Below the pieces are notes generated by a model, which was given only the letters and a program-made list of their open reading frames with translations, was not told the origin of the DNA and searched no databases. A DNA stretch of 64,000 nt from Trochalopteron elliotii (lineage: Eukaryota; Chordata; Aves; Passeriformes; Leiothrichidae), in contig JANPWX010000077.1 in the NCBI GenBank assembly GCA_024734555.1, positions 3,287,887 to 3,351,886 of the forward strand, read 5' to 3'. Of the stretch, positions 1 to 13,265 are shown one piece after another. Position 1 is the stretch's first letter. Each line of letters starts with the position of its first letter. Made by a program: the position numbers and the translations under genes.

Positions 1-1315
1 ATACTCAGCTCAATAAGAAATTAAAGCCTATATGCTGATTGCTTTTTCTAGTGATTAAATTATTTTGTGTATCAGGTTAAGTAGAGCGAGCCAAATTTCT
101 GTACTGCAAATAAACGCAGTTTCCTGTTTCTAAACTGATACTGTTATACAATTTGTAGGTTGTGGGGGAAGGTTGACTTAAGGTATGTCTTGTTTGGTTG
201 GTTTTCTAAGTAGTAATAGTGTTACTACTGCCACTGGCCTCTCAATATTCATTTTTTCCTACTTGTGTGAGGAAATTTAAAAATTTGATTTCAGAAGAAG
301 ATAGGCAATATTTATACCAGGCCCTCCCATACTTTAAAAGCACTTAAATATTGGCTTTGCTGTCATGATGAGAATGTTATTATGGTACCATCTGGGACAA
401 CTCACATGCATAGTATTGGGCATTTTTAAGTATACTATCTAACCAGAAACTCTGACTATTCAAGTTGATGGCAATAAAGATTGTCACCTTTATAAAGGTC
501 AATTTCAACTTAACTTAGAACGTGGTTTATTTTTGATAGTGGTAAAATTCCTCTTGAATGTTTTCTCAGTTTGTTTGTTTGGGGTTTTTTTCCACTTCTA
601 CAGAACTCATCTTATTTCAGTTTACCAAAATAATTTTCAGGACTTCTTGTGGCTTGAAATAGTGCAGGATCACTACTGTTATCTGCTAGTGCAGTTCCCA
701 TAAATCTGCAGAAAACCAGGACCACCCATCCTGAATGTGAGACTTTACATAGAATTAAAAGGGGGTTAATGTGGTACAAACACTCTTCACAAAGAAAGAA
801 CATTGAATGCTGGAGATTGAATTGATTTTAAAAGGTGAAGTTAGATGAACTGTAAAGTAATATTTTACACTGAATTTACATGTGATATTATTTCTGGAGG
901 ACCAGCCACTTGAGCTATTTCAAAGTTCATACAAAAAAACCCCACTTCTACCGAAATTGTACAAGTATCTGTTATTCTGTTTGAGATAAGATTGTTACCA
1001 GCATAAAGCATCACAGTTCTAAATAGCTCATCTAATATGGAGTTCTGATGCAGAAGTGTTGCAATCCTATAGTCTTGGCTTCATTTAAGACCTTTAGTAC
1101 TTGAACTATGAGTTTAATGTCAAACCCAAGAAGTTATGTACAATAATCAGTTTCTTTGTTGAAGTAAAGGATGTACTAACAAGTCTATTTGTCTTTCTGT
1201 AGACAGCTTGCATAGCCTTGCACAGTATTATGCTGCTTTCTCACTACACTGAACTAAAGAGACTGAAGGTATTCAGTAACTAGCCTACAGTAGATTATCA
1301 GAAAAAGAGAATTAC
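1..1315. other. AT-rich DNA, nothing recognised
   Basis: AT-rich sequence without a recognisable gene or repeat. The only frame above 60 codons (612-803, reverse) has no recognisable motif and looks like chance. Confidence 0.6.
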
Positions 1316-2850
1316 AAGATTATCCAGGTTGGAAGGGATGCCAAGAAGTCCCTAATACAATTTTGCTTCAAAGGAAGGTCAATACTGATTTCAGTGAGTT
1401 TTTTAAGTCTTTATTCAGCTGAGTCTTGAAAATCTTCAAGGCCAGCATTGTAAATGTTCTTCATCCACTCATGGAACATCAATTCCTCTTGTTAATTTTC
1501 CCATGCTGTGTGAATTTGTGCACATGAACTTCAGGTAGGTCAGCTTCTTAATATTCTTTATCCTTCACAAAACCTCCCTTATACCCATCACCCTGCCCTA
1601 TTGTATACCCTTCACTTAATTGAAATCTCTTATCATCACCTGATGATATGAATGATTTATGGTCTTCATCAGCAGTCTGGTGAGTCCTGTTTTCAAGAAG
1701 ATTCATCCACATTTTGTCAGATAGATCTCATGTCTCACTAGCAGTCCTTATTCCTTAGAAATCTCTGTCATAAAAAATCAAAGCACTCCTTGTGACAAGG
1801 CTGCTAATCTGCTTGTTATTTCAGGATACCTCAGGAACCTCTGCCTGAGGCTTTCCCATCATCCATGGCACCAAGGGGAAAACCATCTTTGTCCTCACCT
1901 CTCTGTACTCCCTTCTGATTGCTCCAGGTCTCCCTTGGCAGTATTAATGGTGCACACGTGGATGAGCAAAAATCCAAAGGCCTCATGAGACTCATCATCC
2001 TCTATGCAACATTCTGGATCCAAGCTCCATCAAAGAATTAATCTCCTGTGGCAGCAGTTCTGGTTAGCAGGTAAGTGCTTTTATCTCTTGCAGAACAGAA
2101 TCTCAAAGCACCTGTGCCAGCTGCTGCCTCTTGACACTAATTTTTGGTTCAGGCCCAACTGGCTCTGAAATCTGCTAAAATGAAGTTCCTTATCTTTCCT
2201 TGGCTACTAGTGCAATGAATTTGTTATTTTATCCGTAAATTCAAATCTGGAAGCCAAGAAACCTTTCTCCTGCTGACAGAGAGCACAAGTCCCCATTCAT
2301 CTCTATCTTGGGAGTGATATCCACAGTTATTCATGCATAGTCTTTCATTGTCCCTCTTTCTTTTCATTCTGTAACTCAGCCTTCTGCCTCTGCAGTCTCT
2401 ATGATGATCATACAAACCTCCTACTCATCCTCCCTGATGTTTCACTGTCTGATTGCCTTCCCTAACAAGTGAGGCCACTATCACTCTCACTCCACACTGC
2501 TCCAGATAAAACAACAGATGTGAGCCCTGGGAGGCAGCATCCTGCATCTGGAGATGTGTGAGACCCATGACCTCCAATGTGCCAGGGTTCTTACTCCAGC
2601 CGAGGCTAGACACTGACCCTGGTGAGGACATCATCATTGCCATGCAGTACCACTGTCTGGAGGAGAGTTCTGGATCCTCTTTGCACCCACTGCAAGAAAA
2701 GTGTCCTACAAACATCCAAAATCCCTGTCATCTTACTTATCTTGCTGGGCACTGTGGTCTGACTCACCAGCTGAATAGACATCCCCACTGTAGAGGAACA
2801 GTAGGTCACTCGCTCATCAGAAGGAAGTTGTTTAGTAAACAACTTAAAAC
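1316..2850 (-). mobile_element. CR1 LINE, internally deleted, keeps ORF1 remnants
   Basis: The left end (1316-1440) matches the reverse complement of the avian CR1 3' region: 'ccaggttggaagggat', then the 'gagtcttgaaaatcttcaaggcc' block. From about 1750 rightwards the reverse strand no longer looks like CR1 3' sequence but like CR1 ORF1. A degraded GDSL-type esterase block lies near 2077-2103 (DSVLQEIKA-like), and a block reading HVCTINTAKGDLEQ lies near 1915-1961, where CR1 esterases normally have a GTND core. Essentially all of ORF2 (endonuclease and reverse transcriptase) is missing between the two parts, so this is either an internally deleted copy or two fragments side by side. The right boundary is uncertain, because 2425-2850 could be 5'UTR/ORF1 start or unrelated sequence. 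Old and heavily mutated. Confidence 0.7.
2224..2415 (-). pseudogene. CR1 ORF1 remnant, segment before the esterase domain
   Basis: A 63-codon reverse-strand frame. Its second half (QDRDEWGLVLSVSRRKVSW, then LPDLNL) resembles the basic linker of CR1 ORF1 proteins, which usually reads like 'GWQLVTSxxRRKxxxPPDLxLxN' and lies just before the esterase domain. The next pieces downstream on the same strand are the GDSL-like and GTND-like blocks of the esterase, in the right order but broken by stops. CR1 ORF1 normally encodes an N-terminal zinc-finger or coiled region and an SGNH/GDSL esterase. Only scraps survive here and no function is expected. The assignment rests on remembered family motifs, not an alignment. 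Confidence 0.5.
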
Positions 2851-5800
2851 CAGTTTGTTTTAGCAACAAAAAGAATATGAACACAGAGGGACCAGTGTTC
2901 TGGGATTTGTATATTTTGTAATGAAATTTACTAGGGAACTTTCTTAATTGCCTTTTTTTCCCCATGCCTTATGTTAACTTCAAAAATAGTTGAGCATTTA
3001 TAACTAAAATACTATGATCATGAAAACATTAATAATTACAAATTTGATTAAAAAATCAGGAGTGAAATCTGCACTTCACAAAAGCAGAAGCCTTGAATAT
3101 TCTAAAGGACATGGAAGTGAGATTTGAGAACTTCAAGGGAGCTTTTATCCTCCATCAGTTTTATAGGATTATTTTTGGTGCAGTTTCAACTGCTGACTAG
3201 AGTAAATCTTCCTGCCAGCACACAGTTTTCTGGAAAACTAATTATTGTTCTAGTTGATCATAGGTGAAGTAGATAGGGACATCTATTTTTAATGTTCCTG
3301 GAATCTCAGTTTTTACGACCCTGTTTTCCACTGCTTACGGTTTTGCCAGGTTTCAAACATTTGGAATTAAATAGTTATGTATGATGTCTCCTGCTTAAAT
3401 GCTCTTCAAACATTTTTTCAGAATCTGGTGAGAGAAGTGGAGGAATAGTAGGTTACCCCCCAGAGCCCCCAAACTCTCAAGGAGCTCCAACACTTTCTGT
3501 TATCTTTAGAGGCAAGAATGTCTCCCTGTTTAATTTCCCAAGGTGGTCAGCTAGGGTTTTATTGCTCAGTTAATATCATCAAGGTATAAAAACTAGACAA
3601 ATTGTTATATATTCAGACTACTTTTTTTTAGAATTCTATGAGTCTTAATTCTGAAATTTTTAACTGCTTTGGATATCTGATACTTTTCAACTGACCTGTG
3701 CATACACCTTTCTCTGAAAAGGACTGAGCTCTTGTCTGAGTAAATTAAGCAGTGAAGAACGTTTTCCTTAAACCATTATTCTGACTGAAGCATTTCAATC
3801 AGGAAGTTCTGGGGATCTTGTAGTGCTTTTTTGTTTTATTAACAATCAGACCCCAAAAAAAAAGAAGAATGAAAAACCCTCTTAAATAAACCCAAAGAAT
3901 AAAGAAGCAGCGAGACAGGTGTTACAGAATTCAGAAAGTTGACTGGAGGACTGAATTTTTACATTTGCTGAATTTTATTTTCTACTGCATACTTGGATTC
4001 TTTTATATCCTAATTTTGAGACAGCTGAATGTTGAAACATGTATCTCTGAAAAGGTTTCTGAAAATACTTTTCCACTTTAAACAACACAAAGCAAGTAAA
4101 AAGGCAAGCAAAAAAGTCTCTATTCAGCATGGTTTAGAATATGTGTGTCTTCTATTTGCCTGTGAGAACCTAACACGAAATGCAGAATTTATGTATTTAT
4201 GTATATGTACTTATATTTTTATTGTTTAAATAAAGGTTCTATATTTCTTATGTTTGATTTGGCATAAACAAAGGGTTTATACACTGTAAGCACACAAATA
4301 CTGGTAACTTCTTCGCAAAAGGTGGTGTAAACCAGAAAAATATAAGTTGTCTTTTATTTAGTGTTTCCAGTAATGCTAAGATTCTTTTAGATAGGTCAAG
4401 TAAAATGATGTATAGCTTCTACAACCTGCAGCATAATCTTATCAGTGTAATATTAGGAACATTAATCAAGAAGATATCTGAAAAGAAAAATAAAATTTTC
4501 CTCTTTTATAGTAAATAATGTATGGACTTCCCTCCAGATGCTATCAAGCAAAGCACTTTTGGCTATCTTCTAAATTACATAATTCAAAACTACTCTTTTG
4601 TGCAGAGTAGGAATTCTGTCCTTGACAGACTATAACTCATGAACTCTTTGTTGTGAAGGAAAACAGAATGCTGCTAAGGAAACCATTATTCATTTTACCT
4701 AGGTTTTCTCAAGGGAACATATGGTTTAATGAGATTTGAAATTATTGGGCCTTGATAATTGTTGTTTTGTGACCTCAAGATTTATAAGGTTAAATGATAT
4801 TATCAACATTACAGTTTTAAAGGGTTAAAACTGAATGGAAGTTCTTTTTGAAGTTATCTATCAGAAATAGTAAAGTTAGAGCACTATGACATGCTAGAAG
4901 CTACTGCAGTACCTTAAAATTCTGCACCAGTCAAACCAGAATGATTTTTTTCGCTTCTTTATCACACATTTAAAAATACATTGTGTCAACTACATGTTCT
5001 TAAGTGTAAAAATGTACAATGGACCAACAGCAGCTGAAAAGAACAAGAAGTCTGAATATGAGCACGTCTGATGCCTTTCTTTCTGAACCCTGAGAGTACT
5101 CTTCATTCATATTGTGAAATTTAACAAGAGGCAATAAATATTAAATTTTTACTCAACAGACTGAAATAAGGTTTGTGTTTAACCTGCTGTGTTCTGTTCT
5201 TTGAACAGTAAAGGTTCATATCTTCCAGGTGAGGTGTGACAGCAAAGTTCACCATGTTCAATAAAGATCAAATTCGTATATTTTCAAGAGACAAAGTTCC
5301 AGACTGAGTGGGGTCAAAGTTTTCTGGGAGTCAGTAATATAGATTAGGGTAAATGCTCTTTTGATGTCTTTGAGACCCTGCTCGTCTTCTCCTGAAATCC
5401 ATGGAAAAACCCTGACTGACAGCTTGAAGCTTTGAGGTCTTAGATTTTTCTCCATTTTGTGAAGTAGGCTATAGTATAGTAAAAAAGGTCAATCATATGC
5501 ATTTTAGTCATGCAGCCAATGATTTTATCAGAGAATGTAATTATTTGCATAACAAGGATTTCTCAGATGAGTAATGCCTTGAAGATCAGATCCTACACTG
5601 TAAAATATTTAATGATTTCTAAGGATAAAATGATTATAGAAAACAGTTTTATCAGTGCATTCTTTTCATTAAAAAATGCATTTATAATTTGTAAATTTAC
5701 AACAGTAGCAACTGAGAGTTTGGTGTTAACAATTAACTACAAGTGCTGTTCCTCATAAAATTTTGTTAGGGAAAAAAAGAAAAATCTGCCATCTTTGATT

Positions 5801-5976
5801 TTTAGTTCTCAAAGCCATTTTTTAAATTAATGATCATTCATTTGTTCTAAGTTGACTAGTGAAAGAAGAACTTAAATACTGCAATAAGGTATATTAAGTG
5901 TAGATAAACTGCTAATATGGTAATGTACATCTGGGTTTTGCAGCATTTATTCCTTAATGCTCAGAAAAAAGGGATT
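2851..5976. other. AT-rich DNA, nothing recognised
   Basis: No repeat family or coding signal recognised over about 3.1 kb. The frames at 4029-4229, 5258-5455 and 5510-5758 are short, of low complexity and without motifs. Confidence 0.6.
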
Positions 5977-6090
5977 TGTTGTGGTTTAACCCTGGTGAGC
6001 AACTAAGTCCTATGCAGCCACTCACTCCCCCAACCAGCAGGACTGGGGAGAGATAAAAGGGTAAAACTTGAACGGTAAAAACATGATTTA
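5977..6090 (-). mobile_element. ERV LTR fragment, family B ('TGTTGTGGTTTAACC' end)
   Basis: Begins 'tgttgtggtttaaccc', followed by a C-rich 'ccactcactcccccaacc' block and 'ggggagagataaaagggtaaaac'. This is the same opening seen in the LTRs at 17032, 35246 and 44429. Judged by the TATA-like box and ATTAAA-type signal in the longer copies, the family reads on the reverse strand, so this is the 3' (U5) end of an LTR cut off after about 110 bp. Confidence 0.65.
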
Positions 6091-9000
6091 TTGTCTCTAG
6101 GAATGGTTGACATTTTGAAAAGAACATTTCAGAATAACCAGGTAAACCCATTCAAAGAGCCTAATCATTCAAATTTAAATATATTCTGAACATGATTTTC
6201 TACTTCATTCCAAAAGTGAAATATAAAATAACAATGTAGTATACTGTTCCTTGCTATTTCACATAAATTTTTGTAGTGCAAGATAATGAGAACAAAGCAG
6301 ACACAATAAAAATAAAAAACTGCACATTGATGCTCAGCATTTTCTGTTGCATCTTTCAAGTCATTGAAATGTGATGGTGAATATTCTATTAAGGTAATAT
6401 ATAAAAAAGACAAACTAGGCAGTAAACCTGTTTACCTAATGAAATAATAAATCATAAAACCAGTGTAAAAAAGAATTTTATCCACAGTTTATATGAAGAC
6501 CATTAAGAGTCACAAATGAATGTCTTACTGGGCAAAAACAAGAGTCTTTAAAAATAATACTAGGAAATATTTATGATGGATTTCCAAGGTAATTTGTGTT
6601 AGATGCATATAGTATCAGATCACCTATCAGTATAAAATTAAAATTAATCATATTCAAACATAGAATCACATATTTGATGAAGAAACCAAAGAAAATAATA
6701 GGTATTGTATGGAACATGATTCCTGATCTGGCATAAATTTATGTTCGTATTTATTGATAGTAACTGATGTGACATGTTCCAGCTTGTGATGATCCCTTAG
6801 AGCACGTAGTAAGAAATTTGAATGAATACTTGTTCTTTGTAAAATTTAGACTTTTGTTCAAAAATAGTGTACAATATGCCTCTAAAGAATTTATGACTTA
6901 AAATACAAAAATGTTAAAAGTATATTTTGGTAGTGTGTGTTGCTAGTCAATGTTAGTCTTGTAAAGCTAGGTTTGGAAGTCTGAAACTGGTTTGATTTAT
7001 TACTTTTTAATACTCCCTTCACAATAACCTCTGACACAGATACACACTCAATTGAAACAGTTATACATCTAATTGATCATGTTTGGAATTATCTTCTCTT
7101 TTATACATTTTGGGTCAACACCTAAGTGATAGTTTTGGATAGTATTTTGCATTCAGGATCTTTTTACTTGTAATAAATTGATAACCAGGTATTATCTGAT
7201 TTCTGTTATCATCCTGTTTCTGTACCCTTCTGCAGCACATTTCAGTTGGAGATCACACACAGTTCATATCAAACTTGGTATTTAAACATAAACTAGGTCT
7301 ACATCAGGGCAAATTTAGGGTATATTCACTTCACTGTTAGACAATTGCTGCTACACCTTAGCCTGGTTAAAATCATCTCAGATCAAGACAAAAGTCAACA
7401 AGTCTTAATTCTCTTTTCAGTAGGTTGATGAAAAGTTTGTGGTCCTTCATAAGTAATAGCAAAACTCAAATTAACCAAGATTTACAGTTCAGTTTAATTT
7501 TCACTTCCTACATTGCATTTGACTATTTTGCAACAGTTCTATGCTTAAGAATGTGCACAGGAATATATTTGTGACATACAGAAGAAGGAGTTACCTGATG
7601 TTTAAATGCCCATACCTAATCTTGTTAAATCTTTGTAGAAGATGATTTTTCCACCATATTTTGTATTTTAAAAATTATGAAAGCAATGTTTATCTTTACA
7701 CTTGGAAATCACTATGCATACAGGAATTTAAAATAAACATGTCAATCATCTTATTGTGGTAGACCATTTGGCAGAATGAGATGAAAAGCTGCTTGAAGTG
7801 AATACACCTCTAGGTTGATTTTATTTTCCCATATTGACATTTTTCAAAGCATATTTCCTTTTCCTTATTTTCAAGTGTCTTTTTGCTAATTTTTTTCTCT
7901 GTATTAACATGCTATGAATTTTTTTTTATGGAAAATATCAGTGTTGGTTCCATAATTTCTATTTGTATATATAAGTGCACATGTTGCATTTTTGCAAACC
8001 TTCTAAATATGTTGTCATTTGCTTTTTGTGTAATCCTCTCAATCGTTAAATTTTTAAATTATGCAATGTGGGTACTTTAATCTTAGGTCATCAATATTTC
8101 CTTCTAATAAATTTTTAATTTTTGTTGTTTGGAATTTTACTCTTCTGTAACAAGGGGTGGGATTCCATATTTACACAAATCTTTATTCAATGATGGGATA
8201 CAGATCCAGATTGTAGACTACTAAATTTAGGTATTTACAATCTGGAGGTGAATTTTATTTCAGTTTTGGGTGAATATGCTGGAGACCAAAACATGATAGT
8301 GCATAATTTCTGAGGTTGTGTTTAGCTTCTAAGACTTGATTCCTTATTGGGAAAGGAAGCAGGAAGAAACTATATTCTCTTCAGAGTAAAATCATCAGAT
8401 CCTTAAGACATGATTGCAATTCATTGCTCAGTGGACCAGGTGTCAGTGTGTCAAAGAGCTGGATCTAATAGCAGAGGTCTGCATGGATTAATTTACTTGT
8501 TTTACTTTAATATTTTAAGGTAGATGCAATGACAGCACATATAAATTCACACAGTATTTCTGTCTTCTCCTTTGTGATGCCTGTGGTGTCTACATTTGGG
8601 GCACATTCACAGATACAGAAGATACAGCCTGGTGAGGAATTTCCTGTGTAAAGCCTGTCCTGATCCATACACCTGTCTGTCTATCCTCCTTTCAGACAAT
8701 ATAGCCCGTGGTCTGATTTTCACCACAAATTCAGGTAGCCTTCTGTCAAGCAAAAAGTGGTACAATCCCAGGCATTTTCATTGAACAGCCCAGATTAGGA
8801 AAACGAATTATCCTGTTGGCTGGACCTTTTACCTTGAAAATAGGAGATCAGGTTTTGTGATTTTATTTCAGCCCAAATAATTTTTCACTTCAATTACCTT
8901 ATCAGACCTGAAAATATTCTTGGTGGAGTATTTTTCCTCCAGTTTTACAATTGAGTAACTAGATAAATGGCTGCAGCTGAGACTCCTGGAGTGGTAGGAA

Positions 9001-9096
9001 CAAAAATGGAATAAGTGAAAACGAGCATGACTTCTATCTAGTAGCTCCATCAGCTAGGAGAAGACTGACTAAGGTTTCTCTGGCTGTCCTAAAGTT
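6091..9096. other. AT-rich DNA, nothing recognised
   Basis: About 3 kb of AT-rich sequence without a recognisable gene or element. Frames such as 6165-6413 and 7883-8080 are rich in Phe, Ile and Tyr, as expected of random AT-rich DNA. Confidence 0.6.
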
Positions 9097-9126
9097 TTTG
9101 TTTGTTTGTTTGTTTGTTTGTTTTTT
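9097..9126. repeat. (TTTG)n microsatellite
   Basis: About six units of TTTG followed by a T run; a short simple repeat in otherwise unremarkable DNA. Confidence 0.9.
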
Positions 9127-12100
9127 AATGTAGCAGACATAAACACAGCTCTGAACTGTACTCTTTGGACAAATGAGCTGTTTTGCAAACATTAATATCA
9201 TCCCTTATGGATAAGTATATAATTGTTGTTGTTATTCATAAAAATATCAAGAATTTTAATATTAATATGATACTAATATTTATTTAATAATACAATAAAC
9301 ATTAAGTTATTTATTATCAACTTAGTTGTATTTACAGAACATCTTATTAAATATAATAATAATTGTTATTGCTATTATTATTTTGGTTGAATTTCCCCAC
9401 ACCTTTCCACTACATTATTCACTAAATCTATTTTCTTCCCTGCTATCCACTAAATCTATTAAATATCAGCCATCTTGAAAAAAACAGAAGACAAAAGAAG
9501 GGGAGGAGTCCACTACTCTAATGACCATCTTAAAAAGGCCTCTTTAAAGAAAATAATTGAGCTCAAGCAAATAGAATAATTTTTATGTCATTGGTTATAG
9601 CCAGTTTGCAGAAGTGAGAAAAATACATATGTTTTTGGAAACTGAAAATTATTGGAATTTGAAGTAATGTCTTATTCTTTACTGCAGATAGGGACATAAA
9701 ATGTGATACATTCCACTTTCCGCCATGTGTGTTGATAAGAATTTTGTTTAAACCAATCTTTTTTATGAGCCCTAATGAAATGATAACACAAGACTAAAGT
9801 CCCATATAATGGAAAATATTGACTCCTTATTATGCATAAATTAAAAATAAAGTGAAACTCCTCAGAAAGCTACAGATATGGTGATTTTTTTAAATTTCAT
9901 TTTAGATCATCATTCAGAAAATGGTCTTTCTTCTATTTTTAAATTATTGGTGGAAACATACTATTGTCATCATTTTCATTACTCCTTTTATGATTAAAAT
10001 ACCATGAATGTGATACTGTTATTTTTATAAACACACTTAAAAGTATGTATTAACTATAGATAATAGCAATTTGAAATAGTTTGTGGATATTTCATTTTAA
10101 TTAAATTATTAAGACTTAATTTCTTGTCAGACTGTGAGGTCGATCCAAATTTTGTCATCTCAAAATTTGCCACAGGAAGATGACTCTGAATTGCGAATCA
10201 ACTCTAATGTTAAACTTCGTATTTTCTTTTCAGAAAGTTAATATATCCAGAAACTTTTCATGATATTTCATGATGATTGCATAAATTAGCAAATAAGGTT
10301 TCCAATAGCAAGTATTTTTTTTTGTAAATTGAGCCTGTATGTTGTTCCTTCTCTTTAGATTTCTCATTGTCTCTTAATTCTATAAAAAAATTAACTTCCA
10401 GATTCTATGTTTTTAAGGTTCTGAGCTTTTAAACAGAAGTATAATAAAAAAACTAAACCTCAGATAAAACTCCTCAAAGCTGAGTAGCAGCTGATGCTAA
10501 ACTTGTAGTTGCATATTTTCATTTAAGCATGTTCAAAGTTAGCATCGTTCTTCTCTGTCAGGAAATTACTGAAAGCGCACACAAAAAAAGTACTTTGATT
10601 TCTCTCTTGATTTCTCTTCTGCAATCAGATCCCAGATTCACCTGGAATAGTCACTAGAGGAGAGAGTGATGGATTTGCACCTGTAATGCTTGGCCAAATG
10701 TCAAGTGGCAGCTTACACATTTCTAATAGCTGTAGAAAGCTTTAAAACACTTAACGAAACTTACAGAGGTTTTAACACTTAACCTCTTGGAAGTCTCTCC
10801 TAAGAATATGCAAACTGCAGTGTTTCTCAGGCTTATAACTAGGTCAAACAAGGACAAATTTTCACAAGAATTTCAAAAAAAGAAATTGAGTATGCAAAAT
10901 TCAATTTGTTGTCAGATTTCAAATCCCTATCCTACAGCTTGGTGCTATAAGAGCATTCCAAAGAATAGATTGCCAGAATTCCTACTAGCATTAAAAACCC
11001 CAAAACATGAAAGCCACAGAGTTCTTTCTTAAGTTCATGAAATAACTGAAGTACTTTTGCTGGAAGATGAAAATACCCCCAGCATAATAAAAAATTTAGC
11101 TTGAGGTAACTTAATTCATTAAAGTCTGATTAAATTACTTTATAAACATCTAAAATCTACTCCTAAAATTAAAGTTTCAGGGGACATTGAAAATAATGGT
11201 TAATTGACTTGCTTGTAACAGAACAGAAAGAGAAGTCTGAGCAGCATGTGTCCTTCAAGCTATAAACCTTTGAATTGGTTAACTCTGTGTATAAATTCCA
11301 CAATAATCTCAGCATGGAGTCAAAAACAGAGATATGTTTATGTCATATAAGTGTGATAGTTACTTGACTAAAATTATTAGTATTTGTCTTGGAAGACAGA
11401 ATAGCAGAAAAATCTTTAGGCAAACCAAATTCAAACTATCAGCAAAATTTTCAATACTGACAATAAGTTTCCAGCTGTCCTATCAGTGAAATCTATGTAT
11501 TTCATTCATTCCAATTAGTTTGATTTTCCTCAGTTTCAAGATGAGTTTTGGATGTACACACTACCTTTTGATGCTACAGTGATAATTTCTTGATGAGAGA
11601 AATCAGAGAAAGACTTTTTGTTAGCTTGAAGAATGAAAACTTAGTCATGGACCAGACCAAGACATGCTTCATCACTCAATCATTGATGGTTCCTGAAACA
11701 TAACTCTGTACCATTTTTGCTGGTAAATATTTCCTAAATATGGTGATTCAAATAAATGGATCCCAAGTTCACAGGCACTATTTAAATTCACAACACTTTT
11801 CAGCTCTTTGAGTTGAACTGCAGCTTTATTTTTATTCTTTTCATTAATATTTTTTTAAAGAATGCCCCTTCTTTTTTAAACATAATGTTTTCATGGCAGG
11901 ATGAATTTTAAAACATGAGATTAAAAGGTTGTGGCTTGTTCCAATTTAGATCTGAACCTTAAAACTCTAGCAGAAATGGCATGAACTTAAAGTTGACAGG
12001 TTAGAAGAAGAATGTATTGAAAGCTTAAATGGTTTTAGTAAACTAGGATTAAAAATCATTTTCATATCCATCTATTGAAACAAAAAATGGCTGCTCCTTT

Positions 12101-12969
12101 TTCAAAGAGATTGAAATGAAGAGGAATTATTTCATGTCACTGAAACAAGAATTTTAAAATAGCTTGACTTATATTTTACTGGTCAGATTGCACAACTCTT
12201 TACCTGATACTCATTCTTCTGGAACAGATAGGTATAGATCAAAACCTAACTAATTCAAACTATGGTTTCAAACCAGCACTGGAGATGTTTGGGTTGCTAA
12301 GACATACCAAGTATAACAGCATTTGTTTAGAGGAAGAATGAGGGGAAAGAAATTATGTATATTACAATGGCCTTTATTTTTTTTCCTGCTACACAGGGAT
12401 AAAATCCTTCCCTCTTAATTGAATTTAAAGCATGTTTTGTTTGCTAAAATTGTTCCCAGGTCTTTCATTTCTTAACAAGATAGTGTTTACTGCCTGAATT
12501 CATCCTGGTTTTAGGTTTAGTGTGGTTGTTTTCCTTTTGGGAGTCTGTGTGTGTGTGAGTGTGTTTCTCTGTGTGTTGTCCCATTCTACCTGCAGCTCTA
12601 TTTTGTTTCTTTCCATAAATGTTTGTATTTGGCTATAGCTGAGCCATAATCAATCACTGGTGTTGCAGACTGATGTAAATATTAGTTGACTTCAGGATCA
12701 CTGTGGAGTTAATCAATGATGTTTGATTTAACATGAGTCACCTGCTTTGCACATTCTGTTCTTGGCAGTCTTCTGGCCATCATTCTTTGTAAGCAGGATC
12801 CTACATTTCACTCAGAGGTAAAAAGGGCATGTGTTCTTTGTTTGTTATGTTTGTTTACTTATTTCAAGAAAACAGTAATGTTTATAGCAGAGAGAAAAGC
12901 AAAAAAGGACATCCAGCACTTGAGATGCTGTTAAAATAAGAAATTCTGCGAGAAATATAGCAGTCCTCT

Positions 12970-12971
<2 letters not shown>
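9127..12971. other. AT-rich DNA with short simple repeats
   Basis: 9230-9390 is very AT-rich, with ATT/ATA triplet stretches. A short GT-rich stretch lies at 12544-12576. The remainder shows no coding or repeat signal that I recognise; the frame at 10787-11032 has no motif. Confidence 0.6.

Positions 12972-13018
<47 letters not shown>
12972..13018 (+). repeat. 47-base uninterrupted A run
   Basis: Pure poly-A of 47 bases, ending 'gatgagg'. It could be the tail of a retroposed sequence or an expanded homopolymer. I saw no recognisable retroposed body upstream and no target-site duplication. Homopolymers of this length are also prone to length errors in sequencing. Confidence 0.9.
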
Positions 13019-13020
<2 letters not shown>

Positions 13021-13265
13021 TGAGGCAATCATTCACACAACAACCATTAAGAAAATAAAGATAAAAGTATGCATTTCTTTATTCAGTCAGTCAGTGAGTT
13101 TTGGCTTCACTTTTTCTAAACAATAAAATGTCCTGGCAAAGTGAAAGTCATTTTGTCATTTTGAAGGGAAAAAAGAAAGAAAACAAAATTGTACTTCATC
13201 CCAAACTAACATCAAAATGGTTTGGGCCTGGGGTTTTTTTGGTTGGTTGGGTTTTTGTGGTTGTT

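Noticed and set aside
2558..2863. 101-codon forward frame opposite a reverse frame of similar length
   Set aside because: No domain, and the region is better explained as reverse-strand CR1 5' sequence.
5980..6080. Forward orientation for the 'TGTGGTTTAACC' LTR family
   Set aside because: The TATA-like box and ATTAAA-type signal in the longer copies read properly only on the reverse strand, so reverse was chosen.
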